From: Bryoerythrophyllum caledonicum
Lineage: Eukaryota > Streptophyta > Bryopsida > Pottiales > Pottiaceae
Reading direction: 5' to 3'
Assembly: GCA_963971425.1 (NCBI GenBank)
Contig: OZ020518.1
Coordinates: 10,395,989 to 10,459,988, forward strand
Length of the DNA: 64,000 bases
Shown here: one piece after another, positions 46,630 through 58,581 of the stretch
Layout: the number at the start of each line of letters is the position of its first letter
Numbering within the stretch: the stretch's first letter is position 1
Made by a program: the position numbers and the translations under genes
Notes under the pieces: generated by a model
Database searches by the model: none
Told to the model about the DNA's origin: nothing
What the model saw: the letters and a program-made list of their open reading frames with translations, nothing else

Positions 46630-47194
46630 AACCCGCTCTCCACACACACACACCCCCACAGTCATCCATGATTCACAGCGTGACGCAGCAGCGCGAACTC
46701 CAAGCCAAGTGCGAAGTTGGTCGCTACTGAGGCGCATGATCAAGTACCGTTTGAAACGCCAACGCAACGAATCAGAATTATACTGAAATGAAAAAAGAAG
46801 TTGTTACATAATTCCGTGCATTAGAAAATTGGTGCATGATGAGGATCGCTGCGAGGCAGGCGCAATAATTCACAAACCACGCAACAGTCCCGTTCCCCAA
46901 AAGCAGCAGCAGCAGCAGCCAGCGTTTTTCACCTCCTGCGCTTATTCTTCACCCGTGGCCCACCCTGATCATCGGCTCTGATGGTCAGGCACCAAGTCAA
47001 CATGGTGCGCACGACGCGGCAAATGAAGGAGCTTCCCATCCAATCCCTCTCATGTCTTTGCAGTACATATGGAGGCCAGCTCCTGAACAGTCACTTACTC
47101 ATCTCGGCACTCACTTGCAGCTGCTAGTTCAGTGAACTGTGGATCCTCCGGTCTCCGAGTGCAGCTTTGGTTGCTGATCTAGACGTGAGGAGCC
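46630..47194 (+). promoter_or_regulatory. Upstream region and leader of the copper-radical oxidase
   Basis: No gene is seen. A (CA)n/(CCCCCA) run lies at 46640-46660 and a (GCA)n run at 46901-46920. A clear TATA box was not identified. The promoter must lie here by position only. Confidence 0.4.
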
Positions 47195-49549
47195 ATGAGG
47201 GGTCTGGTGGCTTTCGCGGTGGTGCTGGTGCTGAGCTGCGCCGGGGTGAGCGCGCAGTGGCAGACGGTGGTGAAGAATGCGGGGATTTCCACGATGCACG
47301 CCGCGGTGACGCACTACGGGAATGTGATTTTGCTCGACCGGACCAACATCGGCGACAGCCAGCTCCAGTTGCCGGACGGCGTATGCAGGAAAAACGAAGC
47401 CGACCGGGTGCGTTAGCTCACCTAGATCAGTGACAGTTCAACTACTGTTGCCCACGTCGCCAACTCTGTGGAGTGCTGCGTCGATGAGAGGTGTTTGGAG
47501 ACGAGGTTTCTGCTCTGGTCAGGGACAGAGTTCGCTGAACCTCGTCGTAATTTAGTTGGACGGCTCCACAGTCAGAGGGTTTAAGAGTTTGAGGAGTTGA
47601 GGAATTGCAGGTTGTTGTTGAACGAAGTGAACAGGGGATTGCGGGACCTAAGAAACAGAGGAGCTTAGGAAATGATCTGGGTTCGATAGGAAGTGATTTG
47701 CTGAGGATTTGTGTTGTACTGCTGCTTCGCAGGCTAACAAGAACGATTGCACGGCGCACTCGGCGATCTACTCTCCGAACGGCAACAAAATCCGGCCGCT
47801 CTTCATCTTCACCGACACATGGTGCTCCTCCGGCGCGTTCGACGGCTCGGGCAAGATGGTCCAAACCGGAGGCGACGCCGACGGCCTCTCCAAGGTAAGA
47901 GAAGGTCGAGCTGATCTCCTTCTGGGAACAGATTTGTGTTGTTTTTGGTTATGGAGCTGATTGGTGATCATGGCTCAACTCAGATTCGGAACTTCTCGCC
48001 ATGCGGCGACGACGGCGGGTGCGACTGGGATGAGAATGGCAACCTGCAGGCCGGCCGATGGTACGCGTCCAACCAGCAGCTCCCGGACGGCACGCAGGCC
48101 GTAGTGGGCGGCCGCAGCGTCTTCACTATCGAGTATGTTCCGGCCAAAGGCCGCGGCCAGTACCAGCTCCAGCTCCTCAAAGATGTAAGTAGATTCTACA
48201 CTCATCACAAACTCCTCAATCGAATAGTCTTGCCCCATCTTCATATTCCTGTCTGAGCTCGTAGATTGCAGGCTCTTCACTGAATTCCTGTCTGAGATCA
48301 ATTCTCTCATCTGTCCCGACGCTGCTCAGTTCAGGCTGTCTCAGGGGCTTGAGTTTGGATGTGGGCTGGCTGAGCAGCTCATCGCTCGCATGTGTGACAG
48401 TTCCTGTGAGCTGTGGTGATAGTCATCCTCATTGCACTCTCGTGTCTATGCAGACCAACAGCGCGCAGAACGACAACCTGTACCCGTACGTGCACCTGCT
48501 GCCGGACAACAACCTGTTCATCTTCGCGAACCGCGACTCGTGCCTGTATAGCTGGCAGGACAACAAGGTGATCCGCAACTACCCCACGATTCCGGGGGAG
48601 CCTCGGAACTACCCGTCCGCGGGGTCCTCGGTGTTGCTCCCGCTCTACGCGCCCTTCAACGGCGCGGAGGTCGTGGTGTGCGGGGGCGCCGCCGCGGGCT
48701 CGTTCAGCAACCCGGGCGCGATGATGCCCGCGTCCAACACCTGCGGGCGCATAAACCCCTCGGCAGCCAACCCGGGCTGGGCGATGGAGACCATGCCGCA
48801 GCGCCGCACCATGGGCGACATGGTCCTCACGCCCGACGCCAACGTCATTATCATCAACGGCGCGTCCAAGGGCTCCCAGGGCTGGGGCTACGCTTCCGAC
48901 CCCGTCTACACACCCGTGTTGTACCACCCCAACTACGCGGCGGGCGACCGGTTCCAGACGCTCGCCGGGTCCGGCACGCCGCGCTTGTACCACTCCACGG
49001 CGAATCTGCTCCCCGACGGCCGAATTCTCGTCGCGGGCAGCAACACGCACCAGTTCTACACGTTCACCGGCCAGTTCCCCACCGAGCTCAGCATCGAGGC
49101 TTTCTCCCCGCCCTACCTCGACGGCGCGCGCCCCGGCCTCGCCGTCGATGGCGGCCTCGCGTATGGCAAGGGCTTCACCGCGACTGTCACGTACGCCGGA
49201 GCTGTCAAAGGGAAAATCGCGCTCAACTTGGCCAGCGCGCCGTTCGTCACGCACTCGTACGCCATGGTAAGCAGCATGGCCTCCATGCACACGTAAAAAT
49301 CAATTTCCAACTTGAATCCCTCTCACTTGAAACCCGTCTCACATCGCCCTGCTTTCTTTCTTTCTTTCTTTCCTTCAGGGTCAGAGATTGCTGGTGCTAG
49401 CAGTGGAGGACCCTGTTGGCGCAGGCGACGGGAAGTACACCGTCGCCGCCACCGCGCCGCCGAGCGCCACCATCGCACCAGGCGGATACTACATGTTGTT
49501 CGCCGTCGCCAACGGCACCCCGAGTTACGCAACCTGGGTGAAGCTGTAA
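47195..49549 (+). CDS. Secreted glyoxal/galactose oxidase-like copper-radical oxidase (519 aa, 5 exons)
   Basis: The enzyme would oxidise aldehydes or alcohols to make hydrogen peroxide in the cell wall, using a copper ion and a Cys-Tyr radical. Exons are 47195-47407, 47733-47894, 47984-48184, 48454-49266 and 49379-49549; all four introns are GT-AG and phase 0. Residues 1-20 form a signal peptide (MRGLVAFAVVLVLSCAGVSA). All expected active-site residues are visible: C102 in TDTWCSSGA, Y152 in RWYAS, Y371-H372 in GTPRLYHS and H459 in FVTHSYAM. Kelch-type blocks such as LLPDGRILVAGSN and YPSAGSSVLLPL are present, as is a C-terminal Ig-like domain ending in the common GYYMLFAVANGTPSYATWVKL-type block. 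Length is near the usual ~545 aa. The substrate cannot be told. Confidence 0.92.
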
Positions 49550-50691
49550 CTCAAGCTACACTTCCCCATCAACCTCGGCATTTGTCGCATAGCATCAACC
49601 TCGGAATCCGCAGTGTGAATATTTGCCGGTGAATTCTCAAGTTTGGAAGTTCGATCACGTCGTGTACTATTATTGAATAACTGTAGATGGAAGCTCCGGA
49701 CGTTAATATCATTCGGGTGAGTGAACGAGAATGGATTAGGAATTGATCGGAGGTGATTCATGTGTACGATTAGGATTCTTGGGGATTCATGTTGAGTAGT
49801 AGGCAAGCGTAGAATAAAGAGGCGTGAGTCTAGATTTGTAACCAACTCTAAGTCTGCGAAGATTGGTCATTCTCCAGAGTGAGAGAGAGCCTGAAATTCC
49901 CTGCTGTGCAATTTTTTCTAGTCGGAATAAAAGATCATCAGTTAAAGCCTCTCAATCTGGGTCTCCTTTTTTTTGGAAAAAAGCTGCCACTTTATCCACT
50001 CTAACGATTGAAGTCATGATAATCTCTAATAATTGTGTGCAACTCAAGCTTCAGCTGATGGTGAATGCTTTTGTCACCAGGACAGCGTCAATTCGATTAT
50101 TGAGGCATTGACTTTAGCGGAGGAAAAGGCAGCACTCATGCTATGCTTGTGCTATCCACCTGGAACCTGTGATACTACAGCACTGTACCGCGTTCATCTG
50201 ATTGCTATACAATTGAAGACGTATGTCTCATACAACGTGTGATGTGAGAAAAATAAATTTCCACTCGCTTTAAGTTCATATATGCACTCGTATATATCCT
50301 GAAAATACAGTCAGCTCCCTCCACAACAATCAACCATAAGAATATATAGTTGCTGCCCTGGCCAACTGTTATAATGAAATGGCTGGCTGTAAAGGGAGCT
50401 GATTGTAATATCAACCACAGACAATCAGACAAGCTAAGAGTAGTATTATAAATAAAAAGAGGCGGTATGTTATCAACACTTTGGGTGACTTTACAAGTAA
50501 CTCTAAATGTGCAAAAATCTGTCACACACGACAAAGTCTGTACAAGAAAAGGAAATAAATTTACAAAAAAAGAGAGCCACAGGCAATAGATATCACACAA
50601 TCTCCTGTGTGAAGTGAGAGAGATAACTGTAATTAAACTAGGCTTAGAGAGCATTACCCTACAACCTTTCCCTGGAAGAAGACTTCATGGC
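49550..50691. other. Intergenic 3' of the oxidase gene
   Basis: It holds the 3' flanks of two convergent genes. No further gene is supportable; the 149-residue minus frame at 50205-50654 shows no family features. Confidence 0.4.
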
Positions 50692-52308
50692 CTATTCGTC
50701 GTATGAGACATGGCAGGATGTTTTGCAGCCCTGAGCTTCAGGATCCTCTGATCCGCAGCAGTCCCAGAACTTGGCTGCATAAGGAGGATCGTCTGGTCCC
50801 AATTCATAGTATCTGATCACACCACCAACGCCATTCCTCTTCTTTTTAAAACCTCCAGAAAACATAATGATATTTATGTTCACCGTTTGGATTAAGATGA
50901 AAAAACTGGGATCACAACAAAATAAAATGTGATTTTGGAACCCTTTTCTTGTTGCACGATTGTTTTTAATATGATAAACATACCTAGATCTTTTTAAACA
51001 AGTACCTTACAGATATAGATTCATTCTAGAGTGCTGACGAAGGTGCAAAAAGACCATCCACCCTAGATGCATCATCCTTCTTACAAAGGCAACAGAGAAA
51101 CTCATGATTCTCCTACACTGTTGATGATCTGTGTACCTTTTCTGATCGTCGTGGCGACGTGAGACGAAGTAGGTTGGATGGAACCGACATGCGGAGCTGG
51201 AATTGGAGCCGGTGGCAAAGCTGCACTTACAGCGCTTGCAGGTCTTGGTGCTTGAGTCCACCTCCTTCATATCTACCACAGAGCAAAACAATAATTCTTA
51301 CGCATATACGCATGCTGATTGACTCCACAGCTTGGGGTACAGCCAGGGTTAGCTCTCAAGTTGCGTTACCGGCTGAAGATTAAAAATAAAAAACCAAAAT
51401 ACCAACACATAATCTCACACGATTGTACTATCTATCCTTTCACAAATCCACCTCCACAATTCACATCTTGATTGATCACTTCCAAAAAGAGAATTCACAA
51501 CCATTGGCTTGAAGTTCGGGTTAGCTCCCATGTGTCTTAACAGTTACACTTTTGGCTTAACTTCCAAAACCAACACATGATCTTACACAACCAGACTTTT
51601 CTTCCACAAATCTACTTTGACAGCAGATTCACTTCGCAGCTCAGAAACCCCACAACTTCAGGTCAACCCCCATAAATTCAGGTTAAGCTCCGGTTAAATT
51701 TAAGAGCTAACCCGAAGATACTTAGATACTGATACCTTGAAGCTTCATTTTCCAAAAATTTATACTCATATTGCCAAAATTTGGTGCTCATAACCCTACA
51801 TGCTCAACTTCCAAAAACCAACATACCAACACAAAACTCTACACCACAAACCCATATGCTAACTACTCAGAAATTCACTCCAAACTCCACAACTTAGGGT
51901 TTCCTCGCATACAATTAGGGTTAGCTCCTAGATTCCCTTAAACTCCCAAAAACCAACGTACCAACGCATAATCTTACACAAACAAACTGTCATTCCAACC
52001 ATCCACGCATTGGATTCACTCCCGAGCACATAATTTAGGGTTAACTCCAAATAGTTAGGGCTAGTTCCCTTAACTATTACCCTCCCAGCTCAACTTCCAA
52101 GCACCAACCTACCCACATCATTAAACTGTTGCACTTGTGAAATGAGCTGCAACCGCGCCAATCCAGTTCTCAAATCCCTCACAGACATCTCTAATTCTTC
52201 CATCCTTGGTATGAGCATCTCTTTCTAAAAGGGCCACTGCTCCAGCGTTTTACACTCCCACACAAGACATGAGAGATGGCGAGTGATGCGCTTACCAGTG
52301 AGCTTCAT
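50692..52308 (-). CDS. Small Cys-rich conserved plant protein (89 aa, 3 exons)
   Basis: Exons on the minus strand are 52308-52296 (13 bases), 51272-51137 and 50812-50692; introns are GT-AG and the total is exactly 90 codons. The protein has KTCKRCKCSF..ACRFHP followed by RRHDDQKRYYELGPDDPPYAAKF and WDCCGSEDPEAQGCKTS. I remember plant proteins of this kind ('CCGAEDPEAPGC') without a known function. Paired cysteines and a histidine suggest zinc binding. The tiny first exon (MKLT and one base) is inferred from its ATG, a GTAAG donor and phase fit. Intron 1 (about 1 kb) contains repeated 'gggttagctcc' words; intron 2 holds a P1-like relic near 50875-51000. Confidence 0.68.
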
Positions 52309-53344
52309 GTAGCTTCCGATTGCGCAACAATCTGATTACAAAGCCGTAATCTGTCTCCTTGAATTACAACTGCCGCTGCAATTCAGTTGCCTGCGTCTTT
52401 GAGTCCAGGATCTGGATGAACGCTTTCATCGAACATCTGTTTTTCATCCAAATGTAGGGGGAGATTATATTTTGGCTTGGAAATTGAAGAATGCTTTTCT
52501 AGGGGTAAGGGTATTTGAAAGCACTTGGGAGGTTATTTGGAAGAGTTGCTTGACAATAAAAACAATATGGAGTTTGATTAGAGGGTGAGCTTCTTAACTC
52601 GGACCGTGCGTATGTTTTTCCGAAATTACTCCAAAATTGCCTCTTTAAGATTAGATGTTATGAGGTCGATTCATTACATTTATTTGCTATTTTCAACTGT
52701 AGGATTTAGTACTATAGGAAGACAATTATAAGATATATGCACTGTAAGAGTTTCCTATCCTTTGCACATAGGGTTGGTGTACTTTGACTTCAAATAAATG
52801 ACATAATCTTTCACTATAAATTGCATAAATTTTATAGAACTATATGTTAGGTCAAATATCATAAATCATGGAGGGGGTTTTGGATAAGGAAAAAAAACAT
52901 GCAATGTCTACGTACACAGATTGCGGCCATTTTCTGGCATAGCAATTTTATTTTCTAATCACTTTCGGATCTAAAATACAGATATAATCATCATGCCTTC
53001 TTCTGCGAGTGGAAAAGAGGTTTGGAAAAAAAATGAAACTCTTGATTTGTATACATTTCTTGATAAAAACATTGTGAACTGCCATAATTTCCCATCTAGG
53101 ATCAAAGAATTTTCCATAAAGAATCAAAGAAAACTCTCCATGCAAGTAGGGAAATATGGGTGCATCAACATATAAGTAACTCTGTCCTACACAGTTTCAG
53201 TCTCCCCTAAATTGCACCTCGTGTACCTGAAGGAAGCGGCTTCTTCAAGAAATCGACAATTTCTCAATAATCTTTCAGAGCAATGTGCTGGAATATTTGG
53301 AACTCCACAAGAAGAACTGTTGGTGGATGTCACCTTGTTGATCC
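52309..53344. other. Intergenic, no gene seen
   Basis: It holds the upstream flank of the small Cys protein gene and the 3' flank of TRAPPC2. AT-rich, with no recognisable gene. Confidence 0.4.
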
Positions 53345-54415
53345 TCACAGGTATTTTCTTGCCAGAGCACGGACCCTGGTGTCAAAAAAAGGCGAGGTGA
53401 TGCGTGATCCAGGCACATAAAGAGGGTTCAACAACATCTGCAGCAGCAGCAACAAGGCAACGATCAATCATCCATGACAGTGAAAATGACAATACAATTC
53501 ATGCCAGAACAGCCATTGTACGTCAATTCAAGCTATCTAACCCTAATGAGCTCCATAATGATTTAGATGGATGACATGACAGGTAAAAGAAGAGGCCAAA
53601 TTATATACCAATAGGAAGAAGAGAGCTTGTCCTACAACATGGAATGGTTTCACATGCTTTTTATCACTCACATAGCAAAGTTAAGATTAGGTTTCACTTC
53701 CAAGACATGAATGATTTAGAACTGAAAAAACTGCTACAAAAAATGAGAATGAGAATGACCTTGATGTAGAGCTCGTGGACTTCTTGGAAGAAGTTTTTGA
53801 TGCCATCCTCGTTGCGCGAATCGTGCAGCAGCATCAGCCGCGTGTGGCCCGCCGTCACGTACACCGACACCAGCAAGTCGTTGAACTTGTCTACCAGCTT
53901 CAAATACCTGATCACCGAAAACAACTCCACAGGTTAGGGCTAGCACAACAAAACATGGTGTCTTCACAACGAGCTGTTCCAAGGGAGCATGCCCAAGGGT
54001 TTAGAGCACAAAAACCAGAGGCATACATACATGTTGTTGGTGTTCCAGACGACATCTTGGACGATGTCAAGGGAAGCGTGAAGTATGAACTGATGCAGAT
54101 GCGCTGCATCGTCTTTCTGCATCCCAAGCCAAAGGAAGAAGAAGACGACCAATGTAAGAACAACCGATCCGTGGAACACAACGAACAAATCAACAAGACT
54201 TTAGGTACTCTCTGAACGCAAAACCGAGATATGATCAGAGGCAGAAAAAAAACCCTAATCCAAGTTGATTGAAAAATGCCTCACCATAAGCAGAGGAAAG
54301 CCCGTTGCGAGAAGAGGAAGACGTGGGTGGTTACCTTGGGAGCGGTGCCGACTTCGCTCTCGTAGATGGGACTGTCGTTGCGCGACACGATCACGAAGCA
54401 CGCCGTGCTCGACAT
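53345..54415 (-). CDS. TRAPPC2: TRAPP complex subunit 2 (sedlin/Trs20, 135 aa, 4 exons)
   Basis: This is a core subunit of the TRAPP tethering complex acting in ER-Golgi vesicle traffic. Exons on the minus strand are 54415-54335, 54116-54031, 53907-53760 and 53437-53345, all GT-AG, with the frame closing at TGA. The protein begins [23 protein letters not shown] (longin/SNARE-like fold) and continues [46 protein letters not shown] and [11 protein letters not shown]. It ends [22 protein letters not shown]. Length equals the Arabidopsis protein as I remember it. The gene is divergent from the coiled-coil gene at 55547, with about 1.1 kb between. Confidence 0.94.
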
Positions 54416-55546
54416 CTTCCGAGATGGGAAAATCACCACCACCACCACCACCACCACCTCAACTCACGCTTAACCCTCACCAGGATCCAGACAAATTAGG
54501 CCTGTGGGTAGGCCTTTCGTCACCTTGAAACCCTAAGTTGCTCCTTGGAATCACAGATGCGTGACGGTCGAAGTGGGCTGAAGCGAGGAGGAGCGATCAA
54601 CCGGTGGGGCCAGGAGATCATCCGATGTGGCGAGATCCGGGTGGACGCGACCCCCGGGGATCTGAGCTGGACACGCCAGGTTCGCACGAAAGGCATGAGA
54701 TCGGAGGCTCAACTGCCGACATCGCAGTTCCACAGCTCGCGTTCCACAACCTTCAGGCTGGCGGCTGATCTCTCTTGCTAGCGCTAAACTTCAGGGCTTT
54801 CACTCAATCGCACAGAGAAACTCACTCCAACCCTTCTTGTTTGCTTCTGCTCCATGGCTGTTTCTGAGCTTGGTGCCTCTCGTGATGAGGAGCTGGAGCT
54901 CATCATCGATGGCGAGGGATCATCACAATGACCACCATTGATGTCGAAACGGAGATGGAGAGGAGGAAGTTACTGCCTTGATCGGAGGGCTACTACTGAT
55001 CGTGTTTTAGGGTTTTAGCTCTTGGCTTCCTGAGTTGATGCGGGAAATTTGTATGGCAATGTGGTCGAAGATGGTGGAATAATATCCCGTTGTGTTGCAT
55101 CCTTGAACTCAGCTGTGTTGGTTTTTCCGCAAATGGACGCGGAAGCATCATGTCAGATCTCGAGGCGTACTTTCGGATCCGGCTCTCAGGGAAGGGCTGC
55201 ATGTGCCCGTGCCCACAACTACGTGCAAGAATCATTCTCTTAGGAGAGCGGAATGGAGACAAGGAAGCTGGCATCCGAGTATGGCAAGAAGAGGACCCAC
55301 TTGGTAATTTCATGAAGTCAGGGTTTTAAGCGGCGGAGACCAATTGAAACCTTGAAAGCTTTCTCTGTGTTGGTGTGCACTGATGGGGACTCACACGGAA
55401 GCATCACGTCAGATTTCGATCGAGGCGTACTTTCGGATCCTTTATTCACACCATGTGCAACAATTTTGTTGAAAAAGTGTGAGAAAGCCGCGATGGACAT
55501 AGGGTAGGAGAAAACCTGGAGGAGAAGAAATTCTGTGCGAGGATCA
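54416..55546. other. Intergenic between two divergent genes
   Basis: It contains promoters by position and a ~45-bp direct repeat ('aggcgtactttcggatcc' core) at about 55137-55182 and 55393-55440. Short open frames here show no conserved features. A (CCA)n run at 54435-54459 lies just upstream of the TRAPPC2 ATG. Confidence 0.45.
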
Positions 55547-57644
55547 ATGACGAGCTCTGATGAAAGTTCGGCGCTGCCGCCCTCGCTGGCGCGGATCCAG
55601 ACGTCCTCCAACCGTCCGCCGGGGAGCAGCGACGGCGACGACGCCGCCTCGCCGTCAACCCACATGGCATCGCTCCCGGACGTCAACCAGCACATCGACG
55701 TGGAGAAGGAGATCACGCAGTTCGTCAAGGACCTGGACGCCAACGAGGGCCGCGAGGAGTTCGTCTTCCGCACCAAGCTGCCGCCCAAGACGTCGTCGTC
55801 CCAAGACCCGCAGGACCACTGGGACGGCGACGCCGACACGCCCTCCTCCACCAACAACAACAAGGCATACGGAAGTCTCTACGCCTTCAAGCAACAGAGC
55901 CCGGGCCAGAAGCGAGTCATGCAGCTCGCAGCCCAGCTTGAGCGGAAGGAGTCTCGTTACCCTTCGTTTCTAGGATCTCGGTACTACAAATCCTTATATA
56001 CTCTTCAAGTTTCTCTTCACAGATATTACCAGTTATTGATAGCTGACGTTTTGGTTGCAACTGCAGGAGTAGTGTGAGCATGACAGGGACGACATCGGCT
56101 ACTAATTTAAGAACGATACAGAGGAGTCCCAGCCGAAGAGGCTCCATCGACGTCAAAGTTTACCCCTCACTTTCTCCTCAGGTAATATCCTGCCAAGTTT
56201 CGAGCATTGAACACCATGGTTAGTGAATGAAACTGTACGTACCTTTCTGTGTTTGTTGCGCAGGTGATGGAGGTGATCAATAATCTGGAGGAGCACAAGA
56301 AGAAAGCTGAGAATGAGGGGAATTACACGGAGGCGCAAGCTGCAGCGCAACGTATCAACGGTGTGAAGATCTTGGAGGATAACAAGAGGAAGTCGGTCAT
56401 GCTCGACAGACAGCGCAAGGAAAACGACGAGGCTGAGAGAGCTTTCAAAACAGAAACAAACGAAAGAAACCGGGTACTACGTTATTCCTTTTTCCTCTGG
56501 AAGCTAGAAATCTAGAGCTCTTTGGTGACTAAGATGAGAACAGGGTTCAAAACTCACGGCATCTTCGTCTCACTTACCAAATACCTATGCATTGGTTGCA
56601 TTGTTTGCTCAGATTTTCTGTGTGGCTTTTGCTGCTGCAGTTGTGGGACCAGAAGCTGCACGAGTTTCACGAAGGCGTTGTGGAACACGCAGCCAATCTG
56701 AAACGCCAACAGATCGGCGTTTTGCAAGCATTCCGGCAACGAATGGCTGAAAAGACGCCCACCAAAGCGCAATGGTCTCGGGAGCTTCTCAAACACAGGA
56801 AAGTGCAGGTAACCCATCTTGTCAAGTATCATTCCTCAAATGCTTGCTTAGTAGTCATGGTGGTGTGGACCTCCTCAATTGATTATTCTCCTCGGTCATG
56901 GTTGTGTAGACCACTCTAGCGAAGCAAGGAAAGTACCTGGAGGCGGATGAAGTGAAGAAGATTGCAGATAGGATGGAGCATATCGAGCTGCAAGCCACGC
57001 TGGCAGCCTACGCCGCCGAGGTGGCCGCCAAGGAAGCTGCGCTGCGAGCCAAGCAGCAGAACGAAATGGAGGTCTTGTTGCAACGCGCTGCGCAAGGGCG
57101 TGATGATCTTCGCAAGACCAGAGCTCAGGACCTTGAAAAATGCGCTCAGGTAAGGTTCGACTACTCCATGCCCCTCCCTCTCCTCCCTGTAAGTAGAAGA
57201 GGTCGGTGGTATTCTTCTTTTGTTCATCACCATCTTCCTCCGCAACTGAAACCGCTTTGACTTGAGTTTAGAGACCACAAAGCTCTCTTCCATGGACTGA
57301 ACTGATGGAGGTTCACATCGCCAACCTCTTCTATATAACGTAGAGTGAGGAATGAGTAGTACTAACTCTGCTTTTGGCGTCAACCTGAAGCTTCCATCTC
57401 TGTTTCTCTCTGGTATGATGAACAGAGACACAAGCACATCGTGCGGGAGCTCCGGATAAATCAGAAGCAGGAGCACATGAAGTTCGAGCATATATTGGGG
57501 AAGCGCGTGAGCGAGTTCAAGAGGAACGGCGGCAGCCTGCAGATGCTGGCGGAGGCGCTGAGTGGGATGGACTCGTTGGCGCTCCCCAACCTCCCAGATT
57601 GCCCGGAAGGAGACGAAGCTCCATCCTCGTATAATAGCGATTAA
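55547..57644 (+). CDS. Conserved coiled-coil protein (461 aa, 6 exons), possibly cilium-related
   Basis: Exons are 55547-55980, 56067-56181, 56264-56473, 56641-56808, 56910-57149 and 57426-57644, all GT-AG, with the frame closing at TAA. The start is the ATG in GATCAATGACG; an in-frame GTG upstream was not used. The N-terminus is Ser/Asp-rich and disordered (1-180). Residues 184-440 are almost entirely charged helix: LEEHKKKAENEGNYTEAQAA, LWDQKLHEFHEGVVEHA, SRELLKHRK, TLAKQGKYLEADEVKKIAD and RAAQGRDDLRKTRAQDLEK. The two 'G-(N/K)-Y-x-E-A' helical repeats resemble proteins I associate with ciliated protists. I cannot name the family, so the cilium link is inference. Confidence 0.75.
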
Positions 57645-58581
57645 TTGACAGCCTGGGGATGATCATCAGCTAATTCTTCACCCTGAGTGGAAATTTTTGT
57701 ACATAAGAAACGTCGACTCCCGGTTGCAAGGACTTTTAGGGGTTAATGCATGCTTCTAAAAAGCTATGCTGAACCACTAGTTGTCGTAAGCACGTTGTCA
57801 CTCTCTGGAGAATTAGTAAATTTTGCCGGGACCTAGAAGAGAAAGTTGAAAGGCGATCTCCGGATATTACCATGGCTGGCCTTGTTGAGATGATCAGAGA
57901 GATGCTCACTATTAAATTCTTAACTGAATTCAATAACAAGAAGATGGTCAGGGTTGCACCTTGGTGTGATGAGAAGCTGCGTTAATTCTGGAGGAAAGTG
58001 CGAAGACGAGGACCGATGGAGCGCCCCCAAACCTTGGGCCCAGTGTACAAACACGTCTGCTAAAACTCTGTATGCCATTCGAACAGGACGCTCTTGCAAT
58101 GGTGTTAGATGGGTATACTCGCTGAAAGTTCGCAGCATTCCTAAACAAGTAGTCAATATGCATCAAAAATTGCCGCATGTATGTTTATTAATTACCAATA
58201 ATTAAGCACAAGTTTTCTCGAGCATATCAACAGAGGCCACTATTATGACTGAACTTTCTGAAGGGACTGTACTATTTGAACATGCTCTATCAAAGGAGAA
58301 GAGTTCTTCTAATCTGTTGGCTGCACATGCACGTGCGAACTTGCGACATGCTTGTATGTGCCTGAACAGCTTCGGCCACTAGCCTGAGATTCTCTAGTCC
58401 CTAAACATTCTAAAGATGGAAACTGTACGTATCAAGCACCAACCTGGAATGACGATGTAAATGTGACAGTCTTCTCGAGGATCGAAGGGCTTACCTGCCC
58501 GGCGAAGAAATCCATCAGCTTGAGTACTTGCGATCGCCACTTGGATTTTGTTGGGGATTTTCGATGAATTTACAGTTTTTC
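57645..58581. other. Intergenic between convergent genes
   Basis: It holds the 3' flanks of the coiled-coil and kinesin genes. I see no gene and no bounded repeat. Confidence 0.45.

Noticed and set aside
48379..49290. 303-residue Arg/Val/Gly-rich frame antisense to the oxidase
   Set aside because: It is a GC-rich shadow of exon 4 of the oxidase, whose own frame has clear family motifs and splice sites.
48678..49400. 240-residue Arg-rich frame overlapping the oxidase
   Set aside because: It is a frame shadow of GC-rich codons with arginine-rich low complexity, and no domain.
55560..55973. Arg/Thr/Pro-rich frame in the coiled-coil gene's first exon
   Set aside because: It is a shadow of exon 1; only the other frame continues through five further exons.
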